Assembly: GCF_002075795.1 (NCBI RefSeq)
Contig: NZ_CP020472.1
Coordinates: 169,001 to 233,000 of the forward strand
DNA: 64,000 bases
Reading direction: 5' to 3'
DNA from: Shewanella japonica
GTDB taxonomy: Bacteria > Pseudomonadota > Gammaproteobacteria > Enterobacterales > Shewanellaceae
In this document: positions 1 through 8,922 of the stretch, in pieces
How positions within the stretch are numbered: the first letter of the stretch is position 1
How the letters are laid out: each line of letters begins with the position of its first letter
The notes under the pieces: generated by a model
What the model saw: the letters and a program-made list of their open reading frames with translations, nothing else
The model's database searches: none
Told to the model about the DNA's origin: nothing
Program-made: the position numbers and the translations under genes

Positions 1-97
1 GTTCAGCCATGGTTGCTGAGCTAAAAATAGCCCCAGAAAGTGCCATTAAGCTGGCGAATAAAAAGGTTTTAGATTGACGTGTTTGTTGCTTGAGCAT
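1..97 (-). CDS. hmuT: Haem ABC transporter periplasmic binding protein, 5' end only (probable)
   Basis: This is a leftward partial gene; only 32 codons lie in the window. The visible N-terminus starts MLKQQTRQSKTF, continues with a hydrophobic stretch (LFASLMALSGAIFSS) and ends SATMAE, a typical signal peptide. ATG at 97 is preceded by CGGAG at good spacing. It follows exbD by about 100 nt on the same strand. In Shewanella the gene after tonB-exbB-exbD of the haem locus encodes the HmuT-type periplasmic haem-binding protein of an ABC importer. The product name therefore rests on context; the sequence itself shows only an exported protein. Confidence 0.6.
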   Translation of the reverse strand, partial: MLKQQTRQSKTFLFASLMALSGAIFSSATMAE

Positions 98-200
98 AAT
101 TAAAACTCCGAATAAATATGATAAAGGCTCAAAAATTACTGTGGAAACCCTATGTGTTTCTTTTACTGTGAGTCGATTGTCAGTATTAGAAGCGCAGTCA

Positions 201-623
201 TTAGGGTTCCATTAAAATTTGGGTATTACTGATTTGCTGTCTTTGTAATAAAGCAAGTACGGTCATCAATGGTTGTACTGGCGCATTTTTATCTGCAGCA
301 ACCACCACATTGAGATCAGGTGAAGCATTAAACGCACTAATAAAGGCTGCTTCAAACTGGTCAAATTGGTCAAACGTTTGTCCGTCGAGTGCCCAATGTG
401 GTGCTTCATCCATGATGTTGACTGAAAGGTGTTCTTCCTGAGATAAGCCCACCAGTTCTGACTTGGTTTCAGTGGGGACATCCACTGGTAACGTCAGTAA
501 CTGGGTATTGGCTGTCAGTAGCAGAAACACCAATACGATAAAGATGATGTCGATAAGCGGCGTAAGATCGATGCCAATGCTACTTTGAGCCGACGATCCT
601 ATGCCTTGTTCAGAGCCAATCAT
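201..623 (-). CDS. exbD: ExbD, proton-channel subunit energising TonB
   Basis: ExbD family, 140 aa. It is a single-pass inner-membrane protein with a short cytoplasmic N-terminus, one membrane helix (about residues 23-42) and a periplasmic domain. The helix carries the family's essential acidic residue, Asp25, in the context TPLIDIIFIVLVF. With ExbB it forms the proton-driven motor that energises TonB. Its ATG overlaps the exbB stop by one base (TGATG), so the two are translationally coupled. It sits in the tonB-exbB-exbD operon divergent from the haem receptor, so the natural client is haem uptake. Confidence 0.93.
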   Translation of the reverse strand: MIGSEQGIGSSAQSSIGIDLTPLIDIIFIVLVFLLLTANTQLLTLPVDVPTETKSELVGLSQEEHLSVNIMDEAPHWALDGQTFDQFDQFEAAFISAFNASPDLNVVVAADKNAPVQPLMTVLALLQRQQISNTQILMEP

Positions 624-1393
624 CAGTTTGACTCCGACAAGGTTGCTGCCATTGGTGGTGTCATGTTTGATGAAGTCTGTTGCTGACTTGCGTGGGTATT
701 GCTGGCTTTAAGGCAAGGTGTATTTGCGCCGCAAGGAACTTCACAACCAATATTTAATGCTTGGTCGAAGCCTTCTAACCATAAGTTAAGCTGGTTGAGA
801 GCATGAGCCATTTTGTTGCAGCGTTTTTCAGCCCATAACCCAATCAAATGTGACATGGTGATGGCTGGCACGGCAATGATAAGACCTGCAGCTGTGGTAT
901 TCATTGCTAGTCCAAGTCCTGTTGCCAATTGTGATGGAGTGACGGGACCGTCTGAAATTCCCAGCTGGCTGAACATTTCAATAAGACCTAGTACTGTGCC
1001 CAATAGGCCGAGTAACGGGGTGATGACACCAATAATATGTAATACTTTTAAGCCCGATTGCAGTTTTTCTTTTTGCTTGATTAGCCATAAATTTAAAATT
1101 TCTTCACGCATGGCTCTTGGATGGTCACCATGGGATAACAATAGCCCCGTTCCTTTAGCCAACATACTGCGGCCTTGGCTTAGTTGAGCAATTAATTGCT
1201 GACGTTGCTCTGTTGTCGCACTGCGAGTTTGTTTTCTCAGTTCTGTTAACCAAGCGTCACGTTTTAATAACTCATTGGCCATTAACGCAAGTCGTTCAAG
1301 AATGATAAGTGATGCTAAAAAAGCACAAATAAACAGTGGCCAAGTTAAGTAGCCTAATTGCTCTGAGAGCTGCAAATATAGTGGTTGAGACAT
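623..1393 (-). CDS. exbB: ExbB, MotA/TolQ/ExbB proton channel
   Basis: ExbB family, 256 aa. It has an N-terminal membrane helix (about residues 15-35), a cytoplasmic loop, then the conserved pore helices with the signature TPLLGLLGTVLGLIEMF and a later helix around MNTTAAGLIIAVPAI. It assembles as the pentameric channel around an ExbD dimer. A poorly conserved cytoplasmic tail of about 50 residues (rich in Ala, Ser, Thr and Gln) follows the last helix. The gene lies 20 nt downstream of tonB and overlaps exbD, so all three are read as one operon. Confidence 0.93.
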   Translation of the reverse strand: MSQPLYLQLSEQLGYLTWPLFICAFLASLIILERLALMANELLKRDAWLTELRKQTRSATTEQRQQLIAQLSQGRSMLAKGTGLLLSHGDHPRAMREEILNLWLIKQKEKLQSGLKVLHIIGVITPLLGLLGTVLGLIEMFSQLGISDGPVTPSQLATGLGLAMNTTAAGLIIAVPAITMSHLIGLWAEKRCNKMAHALNQLNLWLEGFDQALNIGCEVPCGANTPCLKASNTHASQQQTSSNMTPPMAATLSESN

Positions 1394-1413
1394 GTTGGTT
1401 TCCTATCTTCAGA

Positions 1414-2178
1414 TTAATTTAGCGCAAACTTCACCGGGACTCTTACTGTGTAAGCAAAAGCGGTTTGCGGTGAAGGTGCGGCAAATTTCCACTTTTCAAC
1501 AGCATCAATCGCAGCTGCATCAAGTAGGCTATAACCTGAACTATTAACTAAAGTGAGCGAAAGTTGCTCACCAATTTGATTAAACATGACTTCCACTGTC
1601 GCTGTGCCCTCAAAGCCTCTTTTACGTGCTTTTCTTGGGTAATTAGGTTGTGATGGCGGCGCTGAAAATGTCGGTTTCTGTAACGCGACGGTTTGTTGAG
1701 TAACGCCTTGTTGGGCCTCCACTTGTTGCTGTTCATGGGTTGCACTTGCATCTGTGCTGGCAAGTTCGGTATCTGATATTTCGGTTTGAGGTTGCTCGGT
1801 CACAGGCGTCGGTGTGGGTTCAACGACTTCTTGCTCAATGACTTCTTCAACTTTTGCGATGACGTTATCGGGTGCTGGCTTTTTAGGATCGGTTTTGACG
1901 ACTTTCTCAGGAATTGGCTTAGGTTCTGGTTTAACTTCTGGCTTCGGCTCTGGTTTAATTTCTGGCTTAAGCTCTGGAAGCACTTCTTCAATGGTTTGCT
2001 CAGTGCTTTGAGCTTGTGCACTTGCTTGCATTGCCACCATGACACTAACAGCTTGATTTGACCCCATTGCAGACCCTGCCGCGAGCTGAATTTCAGGTTC
2101 AGTATTTTGAGAGGCGAGAACGCCTCCTTGGATTAAAACGGTTAAACATCCAAAAGCAAAATATCGTCTAGGTGTCAT
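1414..2178 (-). CDS. tonB: TonB, energy transducer for haem uptake
   Basis: TonB family, 254 aa. The N-terminus begins with Arg-Arg and one membrane helix (about residues 6-22). A long periplasmic spacer of Pro-Glu/Pro-Lys repeats (about 68-105) follows, then an Ala/Gln/Thr linker and the C-terminal domain (about 170-254) with the family motif YPRKARKRGFEG and the later SSGYSLLDAAA. Oddity: aligning the Arg-Arg with that of E. coli TonB places Thr13 and Gln17 where E. coli has Ser16 and His20, the conserved S-x3-H face of the helix. The gene is divergent from hugA and shares a regulatory region with a Fur-type box. Expected to serve HugA first. Confidence 0.92.
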   Translation of the reverse strand: MTPRRYFAFGCLTVLIQGGVLASQNTEPEIQLAAGSAMGSNQAVSVMVAMQASAQAQSTEQTIEEVLPELKPEIKPEPKPEVKPEPKPIPEKVVKTDPKKPAPDNVIAKVEEVIEQEVVEPTPTPVTEQPQTEISDTELASTDASATHEQQQVEAQQGVTQQTVALQKPTFSAPPSQPNYPRKARKRGFEGTATVEVMFNQIGEQLSLTLVNSSGYSLLDAAAIDAVEKWKFAAPSPQTAFAYTVRVPVKFALN

Positions 2179-2349
2179 GATCTATATTCTTCTACAACAG
2201 CATTCGGTTAGATATTGACCATTCTTAAGAAAAGCAATCAGTTAGCTGAAAATCTTTACAATCTTTACAAAGCTAATAATTACAATCACTTAATAATAGT
2301 AAGTATCAAGATATCGCTAAACATACAACATAAGTAATGAGATCGCAAA

Positions 2350-2364
2350 TGATAATGATTTTCA
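2350..2364. promoter_or_regulatory. Fur-type box between tonB and hugA
   Basis: The sequence TGATAATGATTTTCA is a near-perfect 7-1-7 inverted repeat of the Fur type, flanked by AA and TTT that extend it towards the 19-bp consensus. It lies 170 bp from the tonB start and 169 bp from the hugA start, so one site could control both divergent haem-uptake operons. The rest of the 354-bp gene-free stretch (2179-2532) is AT-rich and shows no other clear element. Confidence 0.75.
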
Positions 2365-2532
2365 TTTGATCTAAGTTTTATTCTCAGGTAAAGTGCGGCA
2401 ATTAGTTAGGCGGTAATAATACTTTGTGATTAGTTTTTCTGAATGATTCATTAGCTTTTTCACTAACACAAAGTGGTCATTACTTCCCTCGAACTAAGCC
2501 GAATTTTGTATTTATACTTTGAGGATTTAATC

Positions 2533-4569
2533 ATGACCAAGAAGCCACTCGTAGTAGCAATGGCAATGGTTTTCAGTACAACCGCATATGCACAAGAAAG
2601 CAAAACAGTCACCGAGTTTGATGAAGTTTTAGTCACAGCAACGCGTATCAGTGAAAAAGTCTCTGATACTAGCCGAAGCGTGACAGTGATCAGCGAAGAA
2701 AAAATGCAAGAGTCACAACCTTCTTCGGTTGCAGATGCACTGAAAAACGAAGCTAACGTTAGTGTGACTAATGGTCCTCGTGCTTCGTCTCAAGGTGTTG
2801 AAATCCGTGGTCTAAGTGGACAGCGAGTACTACAAACTATTGATGGCGCGCGTCAAAACACCAATTCTGGTCACCGTGGCACCTATTTCATGGACCCTGA
2901 GCTACTAAGCTCAATTGAAGTTGTGCGTGGCCCTGCAAGTAGTTTATGGGGAAGTGGTGCGATTGGTGGTGTGGTTGCACAAAATACCAAATCAGCCCAA
3001 GACTTTTTAGATGAAGGCGATACCTTTGGTGGCTACATCAAACAAGGTTTTGAAACGAACGGCGACAAGATCAAAACCAGCGGTACCTTATATGGTTTAG
3101 CTGACAATATTGATTGGTTATTAAGTGGTAGCTACCACGATAGCAACAATATCAAGATTGGTAACGACCAAACCCTTGAAAACAGTGCTTCAGAAGCAAC
3201 GAGCGGTTTAGCTAAATTAGGTTGGGAACCAACTGATGATCAGCGTCTACAGTTTTCTGCACGTTTTTCAGATACTGATGAGTTAGTACCAAGTAACCCA
3301 GCGACTAACGTGGGCAGCTCAGTACCATTAGTTCAACGCAATACGACAGATCAAAACGTGACGTTAGATTACAGCTTAAACCCAACAGATAACCCATTGT
3401 TGGATTTAAACGCGACGCTATATTGGAATAGCACTAATTACGACGAAGATCGTGTGACTAAAGACCAAGTTGATAGCACGGAATACGACACCATAGGTTT
3501 TAGTCTTAATAACAGCTCTACCTTTGGCAATACTGTGCTGACATATGGTGTGGATGGTTACAAAGACACCATTAATACTGTACGTGACGATAATGGCCAA
3601 GCCGGTGAACGTCCTGATGATATCGACGGTGAGTCTACGGTTTGGGGGGCTTTCACTAAAGCCGATATTAGCTTAACCGATACCTTGGCACTAGATGCTG
3701 CAGTACGTTACGACACCTTCAAAAATGAAAGTAATAACTTAAACCAATCATCTGACGACAATGCGTTTACGCCATCTGTTGGCTTAGTGTGGAAGACGAC
3801 TGATTGGTTAACCTTAAGTGCACGTTACGACGAAGCATTCCGTGCACCAAGCATGGAAGAAATGTACTCAACAGGGACACATTACTGTATTCCTTCTATC
3901 CCAGGTTTCTTGCCAGATGGCTTATGTAACACTTTCGAGATTAATCCAGATCTGAAAGCTGAAAAAGCACAAAACAAAGAGATCAAAGCCGACATGCGTT
4001 TTGCTGATTTAGCGGGCGATGATGAGTTAGTGGTGACCTTAAGTGCATTCAGAAACGATGTTGATGATTTCATCGAACAGTCTGTATCTAACCCACTTTA
4101 TGGGATTCCAGGACTTGAGCAAACGACCTCTTGGGATAATGTCGACGAAGCTAAATTAACTGGTTTTGAGTTCACCACTCGCTACCGTTATAAGCAAACT
4201 CGTTTGACCTTCAACTATGGTCAAACTGAAGGTAAAGATAAAGAGTCAGATGAGTATCTATCTAATATCCCAGCTAAGAAAATGGGCTTAGATTTATCGC
4301 AAGCCATTATGGAAGGCGATATGAAGTTTGGTACTCGTTTTACGTATGTTGCTGAGCAAGATCAGTTACCAACTGACAACCTAGAGCAATATGACTCGTA
4401 CAAATTGTGGGATGTTTACGTAGCTTGGGAACCAGCAATGGGGACATTCGAAGGCTTGCGTGTAGATTTTGCAGTAGAAAATATCGGTGATGAGGAATAT
4501 CGCCAAGCGTGGCAAACCTTGTATGAGCAAGGCAGGAATTTCAAATTGTCAGCGCGTTACTCGTTTTAA
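2533..4569 (+). CDS. hugA: HugA/HutA-type TonB-dependent haem receptor
   Basis: Outer-membrane haem/haemoglobin receptor, 678 aa. It has a signal peptide ending near TTAYAQES, a TonB-box region (DEVLVTATR, about residues 32-40), a plug domain and a 22-strand barrel ending in aromatic SARYSF. The barrel carries the FRAP motif (DEAFRAPSMEEMY) and the NPDL variant of the NPNL motif (EINPDLKAEK) typical of haem receptors, with a His and a Cys pair in the loop between them. I place the start at the ATG at 2533, which has GAGG 8 nt upstream and opens directly into the signal peptide; an in-frame codon 60 nt upstream would add a non-signal extension. First gene of the hugA-hugX-hugZ unit. Confidence 0.93.
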   Translation: MTKKPLVVAMAMVFSTTAYAQESKTVTEFDEVLVTATRISEKVSDTSRSVTVISEEKMQESQPSSVADALKNEANVSVTNGPRASSQGVEIRGLSGQRVLQTIDGARQNTNSGHRGTYFMDPELLSSIEVVRGPASSLWGSGAIGGVVAQNTKSAQDFLDEGDTFGGYIKQGFETNGDKIKTSGTLYGLADNIDWLLSGSYHDSNNIKIGNDQTLENSASEATSGLAKLGWEPTDDQRLQFSARFSDTDELVPSNPATNVGSSVPLVQRNTTDQNVTLDYSLNPTDNPLLDLNATLYWNSTNYDEDRVTKDQVDSTEYDTIGFSLNNSSTFGNTVLTYGVDGYKDTINTVRDDNGQAGERPDDIDGESTVWGAFTKADISLTDTLALDAAVRYDTFKNESNNLNQSSDDNAFTPSVGLVWKTTDWLTLSARYDEAFRAPSMEEMYSTGTHYCIPSIPGFLPDGLCNTFEINPDLKAEKAQNKEIKADMRFADLAGDDELVVTLSAFRNDVDDFIEQSVSNPLYGIPGLEQTTSWDNVDEAKLTGFEFTTRYRYKQTRLTFNYGQTEGKDKESDEYLSNIPAKKMGLDLSQAIMEGDMKFGTRFTYVAEQDQLPTDNLEQYDSYKLWDVYVAWEPAMGTFEGLRVDFAVENIGDEEYRQAWQTLYEQGRNFKLSARYSF

Positions 4570-4606
4570 TTCTTTTACCCATTAAACGAATTAATTAGAC
4601 CGAGGT

Positions 4607-4641
4607 GAGAGAGCAATAGTGTGGATAACACTTGCTCTCTT
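4607..4641. terminator. Hairpin between hugA and hugX (attenuator-like)
   Basis: A 9-10 bp stem (AGAGAGCAA against TTGCTCTCT) with a 2-nt bulge and an extra GTG/CAC pairing closes a 7-nt loop, about 37 bp after the hugA stop. The tail (TATTTGG) is only weakly T-rich, so it may be a leaky terminator or an mRNA-stabilising hairpin that lowers hugXZ output relative to hugA. Confidence 0.5.
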
Positions 4642-4733
4642 ATTTGGAAAGCCTCTCAAGGGTAAAAGCTTGAGCGGCTTTTTCAGGATTTAAGATTCGT
4701 ATATTAGGGTTATTAAATATTTGGAGATATTCC

Positions 4734-5243
4734 ATGGCTGTATCAGTAGAACAAATCAAGCAATACCTCGCCGACAACCCAGCAGCGATGCCAGGACAGG
4801 TTGCAGCTGAGTTAGCAATCACAGAGTTAGAAGTCGTTAAAGCACTGCCTTCAGAGCGGTTGGCTTTATTACCACTGACAGAAAAAGATAACTTACTGGC
4901 TTCACTACCAGAGTGGGGCAATATGACCACGATTGTGTCTGCATCAGGCAGCATTTTTGAATTTAAGGGTAGCTTCCCTAAGGGTAAGTACGCTCATGGT
5001 TACTACAACTTAATCACCAAAGGTGAAGGCTTACATGGCCACTTAAAGCTGGATGATATCAGTGCAATTGCCCTGATCAGCAAGCCGTTCAGAGGCACTG
5101 AAAGCCACTCAATTAACTTCTTCGGCGCACAAGGTGAAGTGGTTTTTAAAGTGTATTTAGGCAGAGACAAAAAGCGCGTGTTATTAAGTGAACAGGTTGA
5201 GCGTTTTCAAGCACTTAAAGATAGCGTGAACATTGCAGCTTAG
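4734..5243 (+). CDS. hugX: HugX/HutX, haem utilisation cystosolic carrier protein
   Basis: HutX/HuvX family, 169 aa, usual length. The N-terminal third (about 1-45) is a small helical domain (EQIKQYLADNPAAMPGQVAAEL, in parts) resembling a winged helix; the remainder is the haem-carrier fold with GSFPKGKYAHGYYNL and the IALISKPFRGTESHSI segment. Family members bind haem in the cytoplasm and hand it to HutZ. The ATG at 4734 has GGAG at 4722-4725. It lies between hugA and hugZ, the usual order in Vibrio and Shewanella. Confidence 0.9.
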   Translation: MAVSVEQIKQYLADNPAAMPGQVAAELAITELEVVKALPSERLALLPLTEKDNLLASLPEWGNMTTIVSASGSIFEFKGSFPKGKYAHGYYNLITKGEGLHGHLKLDDISAIALISKPFRGTESHSINFFGAQGEVVFKVYLGRDKKRVLLSEQVERFQALKDSVNIAA

Positions 5244-5315
5244 TTGTTGATGACAACGTTTTTGATGACTGTTTGTCATCGCTGCTGATTAGAAAATAGA
5301 GAAAAGGAATGTGTG

Positions 5316-5858
5316 ATGTCGACAGAAAAAGAGCAACGCTTACGAGAGAAACTTCTTCCAGAAATTGAAGAATTCAAAGCGCAACGTTCAACCTTACAAT
5401 TGGCAACGCAAGATGCTGATGGTGTACCTAACGCCAGTTATGCTCCATTTGCATTGGCCGATGATGGTTTTTATATTTTGGTCAGCGAGTTAGCACGCCA
5501 CGGCACTAACTTAAAAGCCTCTAATAAACTGTCTGTCATGCTAGTTGCTGATGAGTCTGAGTCGAAAAGTGTGTTTGCACGTAAGCGTTTAACCTTTGAT
5601 GCGACAGCTGAAATTGTTGCCCGTGATAGTGAAACATTCACTAAAGGTGTGGCGGCATTGTCGGCACGTTTTGGCGAAATGATTGACAATCTAGCAGGAT
5701 TAACTGACTTCAATCTATTTAAACTAAATCCGCATCATGGCTTATACGTTAAAGGATTTGGCCAAGCATTTAGCTTGTCAGGTGCAGAGTTACTTGATGT
5801 AGATTGGAAGCGTGATGGTCATCATGGCACCCCAAAAGAGCCTGCTGAAAAAGCGTAA
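5316..5858 (+). CDS. hugZ: HugZ/HutZ haem-degrading protein
   Basis: HutZ family, 180 aa, a split-barrel (FMN-binding-like) protein that binds and breaks down haem to release iron. Visible features are the N-terminal helix with EFKAQRSTLQLATQ, the barrel core (PNASYAPFAL, FYILVSELARHGTNLK) and the C-terminal region VDWKRDGHHGTP; in V. cholerae HutZ a C-terminal His is the haem ligand, and the His pair here is the likely equivalent. I choose the ATG at 5316 (AAGGA 7 nt upstream) over the GTG codon directly before it. Last gene of the hug unit. Confidence 0.9.
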   Translation: MSTEKEQRLREKLLPEIEEFKAQRSTLQLATQDADGVPNASYAPFALADDGFYILVSELARHGTNLKASNKLSVMLVADESESKSVFARKRLTFDATAEIVARDSETFTKGVAALSARFGEMIDNLAGLTDFNLFKLNPHHGLYVKGFGQAFSLSGAELLDVDWKRDGHHGTPKEPAEKA

Positions 5859-6103
5859 TCAGAATTCAGTTAGCCTAGGTTAACTGAGTTTTATGCTACT
5901 TTCTCGACATGGGGTTTGTAATGTTTTTGCAATATATTTGTAATGATTTAGTACTAGTTAAGTGCATTTCTAGATGTTACGATATTTGCCATGACAAGTG
6001 AGTGTGCTACTGCATTATTGTGGTTTTACTTAAACAAATACAATAACTTCAACCCCAAAAGATGATATTGTTTTAACAAGATTTGTTGCTCACTTTAATG
6101 GCA

Positions 6104-6140
6104 AAAAGCCCAAGTTTACTTAATGTAAACTTGGGCTTTT
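6104..6140. terminator. Bidirectional terminator, hugZ / chemoreceptor
   Basis: A perfect 16-bp stem (AAAAGCCCAAGTTTAC and its complement) with a 5-nt TTAAT loop carries A and T runs at its two ends, so it can stop transcription from hugZ (rightward) and from the chemoreceptor gene (leftward). The rest of 5859-6178 is AT-rich and shows nothing else recognisable. Confidence 0.88.
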
Positions 6141-6178
6141 CCTTATTGAGGCCTTGGCCAAAAATTGTCGATTTTTGC

Positions 6179-8053
6179 TTATAAAATAAAAGTGGCCACT
6201 AAGTCATTAAGTGCCTTTGCTTGCCCTTTTAATTGCTGCGCTTCTTGATGGGCTGTGACGGATGCTTGTGCAATTTCATCCGTGACGTCTTTAATTGCCA
6301 CTGTATTCTGCGTGATCTCATTTGTCACTTGGGTTTGTTCTTCTGCTGCGGTAGCAATTTGACTGGCCATATCTGAAATTAATGCCGCTGCTTGGGTAAT
6401 TTCTTCAATGGCTTTATTCGCTTCATTGGCATCTTCGACACTGTTAGTCGCGAGTGCTTGGCTGCTTTGCATTAGCTCAACAGCGTTTGATGTGGTGGTT
6501 TGTAGCGTTTCAATCGTTTCATAGATTTCTTGGGCTGAATCTTGAGTACGACGAGAAAGTACACGTACTTCATCTGCAACAACGGCAAACCCACGTCCTT
6601 GCTCACCAGCTCTTGCCGCTTCAATGGCTGCGTTTAGTGCTAATAAATTGGTTTGTTCAGCAATTCCCTGAATCGTCGATAAGATGCTGGAAATAGCATT
6701 AGCATGACGGCTCAATTCACTAATCACATCCGTTGCTTGGGTGACTTCATTGGCCAACAAATGAATTGATTGACGGGTATTATCCACCAAGCTTTGGCCT
6801 TGTAAGCTGCTACTACTGGATTGTTGCGCTGCGGTAGCGGTATTTTCTGCACTGGATGCAATTTCATGTGTCGCACTGGCCATTTGAGTTACCGCAGTGG
6901 CGACCATAGTGACTTCTTGCTGCTGGATTTGAATTTCTTTTTCAGCATGACGACTGTTCACTAAGCTATTATCAGCATTTTGATCAAGTTGGTGTGCCAC
7001 TTGTCTTATTTGACTAATGAGTAAGTGCTGGCTGCTAACAAAACGATTAAAGCTATCAGCTAACACTCCCACTTCATCTTTAGACTCAACGTCAATACGC
7101 TGGGTTAAGTCACCGTTTCCATCAGCGATTTTAAACAGTGCATTTGAGACGCGACCGAGAGGGAGAAGTAACTTAGTCATTAACCATGAAATCACTGCCA
7201 TACTTGCTAAAAGCACTAATGCAGCTAGTCCAAGTTGTTTGACAAGCAAGCTCGCTAGAGGGGCTTCAAGCGTTGCTTGATCAAGTAGAACAATCAGTTC
7301 CCAATCCGTTTGAGGAATATCCTCAACCCAGACTAATTTGTCACGGCCTTCAAGCTCAAAATGGATTGGAATTAATTGATCACTGCGGCGCTGTTGCTGC
7401 AATACATTGAGATCCAGTTGGTTATCAATATCGCGAATATGTCCCATCGCTTTTGATGCATCTTTATAAGCGATAACCGTACCATCTATATGCATCATGA
7501 TAGCGAAGCCATTAGAAGGCAAGGTCATACGGTTAACATCATCGACTAAGTCGTTAATATTCACATCGCTGGCAATGACGCCATTATGGATTTTTTCAGC
7601 AAGGGTAATCACGACTTTTTTAGTCGGGAAGTCTACATAAGGTTTGGTAAGAATCATCGCTTGGCTGGTCATTGCTTGCTGATACCAAGGACGAGTACGA
7701 GGATCATAACCTGTATTATCAATGCTAGTGTCTGCATCGATCATCTCACCGGTATCTTTACCAAAGTATGTGGACTCGAAGCGACCTGAATCTAATGCTT
7801 GTTGCAAAACATGAATGTCGTCGCCTTGGTTAATCCGTGATTTGAGCGCATTCAGAATATCTTTTTTAGATGATAACCAATCACTAATTCTTTCAGTTTG
7901 TTGGCTGCTGAGTCGCTGAACCTGCTCTAGATTTGAGGTTAACAACATGGTTTTTTGGCTGGAATAACTTTGCCAAGACAATAGGGCAATGACGACTGAT
8001 AAGGCGATTAATACCGGAAAGATAATTTTCAATTTTAACGAATTAGATTTCAT
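6179..8053 (-). CDS. Methyl-accepting chemotaxis protein, dCache sensor
   Basis: Chemoreceptor, 624 aa. Membrane helix 1 is at about 9-27, followed by a periplasmic double-Cache domain (about 35-265), helix 2 (about 270-293), HAMP (about 293-345) and the methyl-accepting signalling domain with its highly conserved hairpin tip ([19 protein letters not shown]). The distal Cache pocket carries the pattern Y116, R121, W123, Y124, D141 and D163 ([16 protein letters not shown]), which matches the described amino-acid-binding dCache motif; an amino-acid ligand is therefore inferred. No C-terminal CheR/CheB pentapeptide tether is present. It stands alone, not beside che genes. Confidence 0.9.
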   Translation of the reverse strand: MKSNSLKLKIIFPVLIALSVVIALLSWQSYSSQKTMLLTSNLEQVQRLSSQQTERISDWLSSKKDILNALKSRINQGDDIHVLQQALDSGRFESTYFGKDTGEMIDADTSIDNTGYDPRTRPWYQQAMTSQAMILTKPYVDFPTKKVVITLAEKIHNGVIASDVNINDLVDDVNRMTLPSNGFAIMMHIDGTVIAYKDASKAMGHIRDIDNQLDLNVLQQQRRSDQLIPIHFELEGRDKLVWVEDIPQTDWELIVLLDQATLEAPLASLLVKQLGLAALVLLASMAVISWLMTKLLLPLGRVSNALFKIADGNGDLTQRIDVESKDEVGVLADSFNRFVSSQHLLISQIRQVAHQLDQNADNSLVNSRHAEKEIQIQQQEVTMVATAVTQMASATHEIASSAENTATAAQQSSSSSLQGQSLVDNTRQSIHLLANEVTQATDVISELSRHANAISSILSTIQGIAEQTNLLALNAAIEAARAGEQGRGFAVVADEVRVLSRRTQDSAQEIYETIETLQTTTSNAVELMQSSQALATNSVEDANEANKAIEEITQAAALISDMASQIATAAEEQTQVTNEITQNTVAIKDVTDEIAQASVTAHQEAQQLKGQAKALNDLVATFIL

Positions 8054-8377
8054 ATAAACCAGTGTGACCTTGCTATTGAAAGGGGGAAGTATTTAGCAAC
8101 CAATGCTTGCCCAAATAGGGCTATTTTTCAGCGGCGGATAATGTCATAAGTGGTCGTTTTTTCATAGCAAATTGCTGATTAAATCAGCAAGCAAAACACC
8201 TTGATAACGAAACCAGAACAGACGATATACAAGCTTGCTTTATTGCAATAAAAATTCATCCTTGTTCAAAATGCTATAGCTTGAAAGTAATAAAGCGACG
8301 TAGATTTGAGCTTTCTTAAACTCATCATTTGCAGAATAAGTTTGCTACACTCATGTGAATATTATCGAGGTGACACA
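8054..8377. other. Gene-free spacer, chemoreceptor / reductase
   Basis: A 324-bp divergent spacer that must contain the promoters of the leftward chemoreceptor gene and the rightward reductase gene. I see no coding potential, strong hairpin or recognisable operator. A GGCGGATAA string near 8132-8140 recalls the -10 of flagellar sigma-28 promoters but points away from the chemoreceptor. Confidence 0.4.
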
Positions 8378-8911
8378 ATGGCAAATATCGTATTTATTGC
8401 AACGAGTTTAGATGGCTATATTGCCGATAAAAATAACAACATTGATTGGCTTCATGAAACGCCTAATCCAGAAGGGTCTGACATGGGGTTTAGCGACTTT
8501 ATGGCACGCATTGATGGCTTGGTCATGGGACGAAATACCTTCGAAAAAGTATTGAGCTTTGATTGTGATTGGCCTTATACCAAACCCGTATTCGTGTTGA
8601 GTCGCACCTTATCAGAAGTCCCGAGTGAATTGACAAATAAGGTGTCTTTAGTGAAAGGCGATCTTGCGCAAGTGGTCGCTGAGCTTAACGCCAAGGGATT
8701 TAATGACTTATATATTGATGGTGGTGTGACAATTCAACAATTTTTGCAGCACGACATGATTGATGAGTTAATCATTACCACTATACCGACGCTGCTTGGT
8801 GGTGGTATTCCATTATTCGGTGATTTAGCTGAACCACTTAAATTTACACATATAAGCAGTCAACAACATCTTGGCTGCTTAGTGACCAATCAATTTAAAC
8901 GAGTTCGATAG
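8378..8911 (+). CDS. Dihydrofolate reductase/RibD C-terminal family protein
   Basis: 177 aa, RibD-C/YyaP-like family. The start MANIVFIATSLDGYIADKNN is the family's opening strand and substrate loop; DGLVMGRNTFEKVL and the late IDGGVTIQQFL give the NADPH-binding fold. These proteins resemble dihydrofolate reductase but most have no proven substrate, so the reaction is not assigned. The ATG at 8378 is chosen over a codon 72 nt upstream because GAGG lies 7 nt before it and homology starts exactly there. No operon partner; the next gene is convergent and 11 nt away. Confidence 0.85.
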   Translation: MANIVFIATSLDGYIADKNNNIDWLHETPNPEGSDMGFSDFMARIDGLVMGRNTFEKVLSFDCDWPYTKPVFVLSRTLSEVPSELTNKVSLVKGDLAQVVAELNAKGFNDLYIDGGVTIQQFLQHDMIDELIITTIPTLLGGGIPLFGDLAEPLKFTHISSQQHLGCLVTNQFKRVR

Positions 8912-8922
8912 GTGTATTTTGA

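Noticed and set aside
355..380. Tandem GGTCAAA repeats
   Set aside because: They encode the FDQFDQF stretch of ExbD; short coding repeat without further structure.
1786..2061. Rightward frames opposite tonB
   Set aside because: Antisense frames kept open by the Pro/Glu/Lys repeats of TonB; no start signal and skewed composition (Phe/Leu/Arg).
8105..8145. Sigma-28-like GGCGGATAA before the chemoreceptor
   Set aside because: It points rightward, away from the chemoreceptor, and has no -35 at the right distance.
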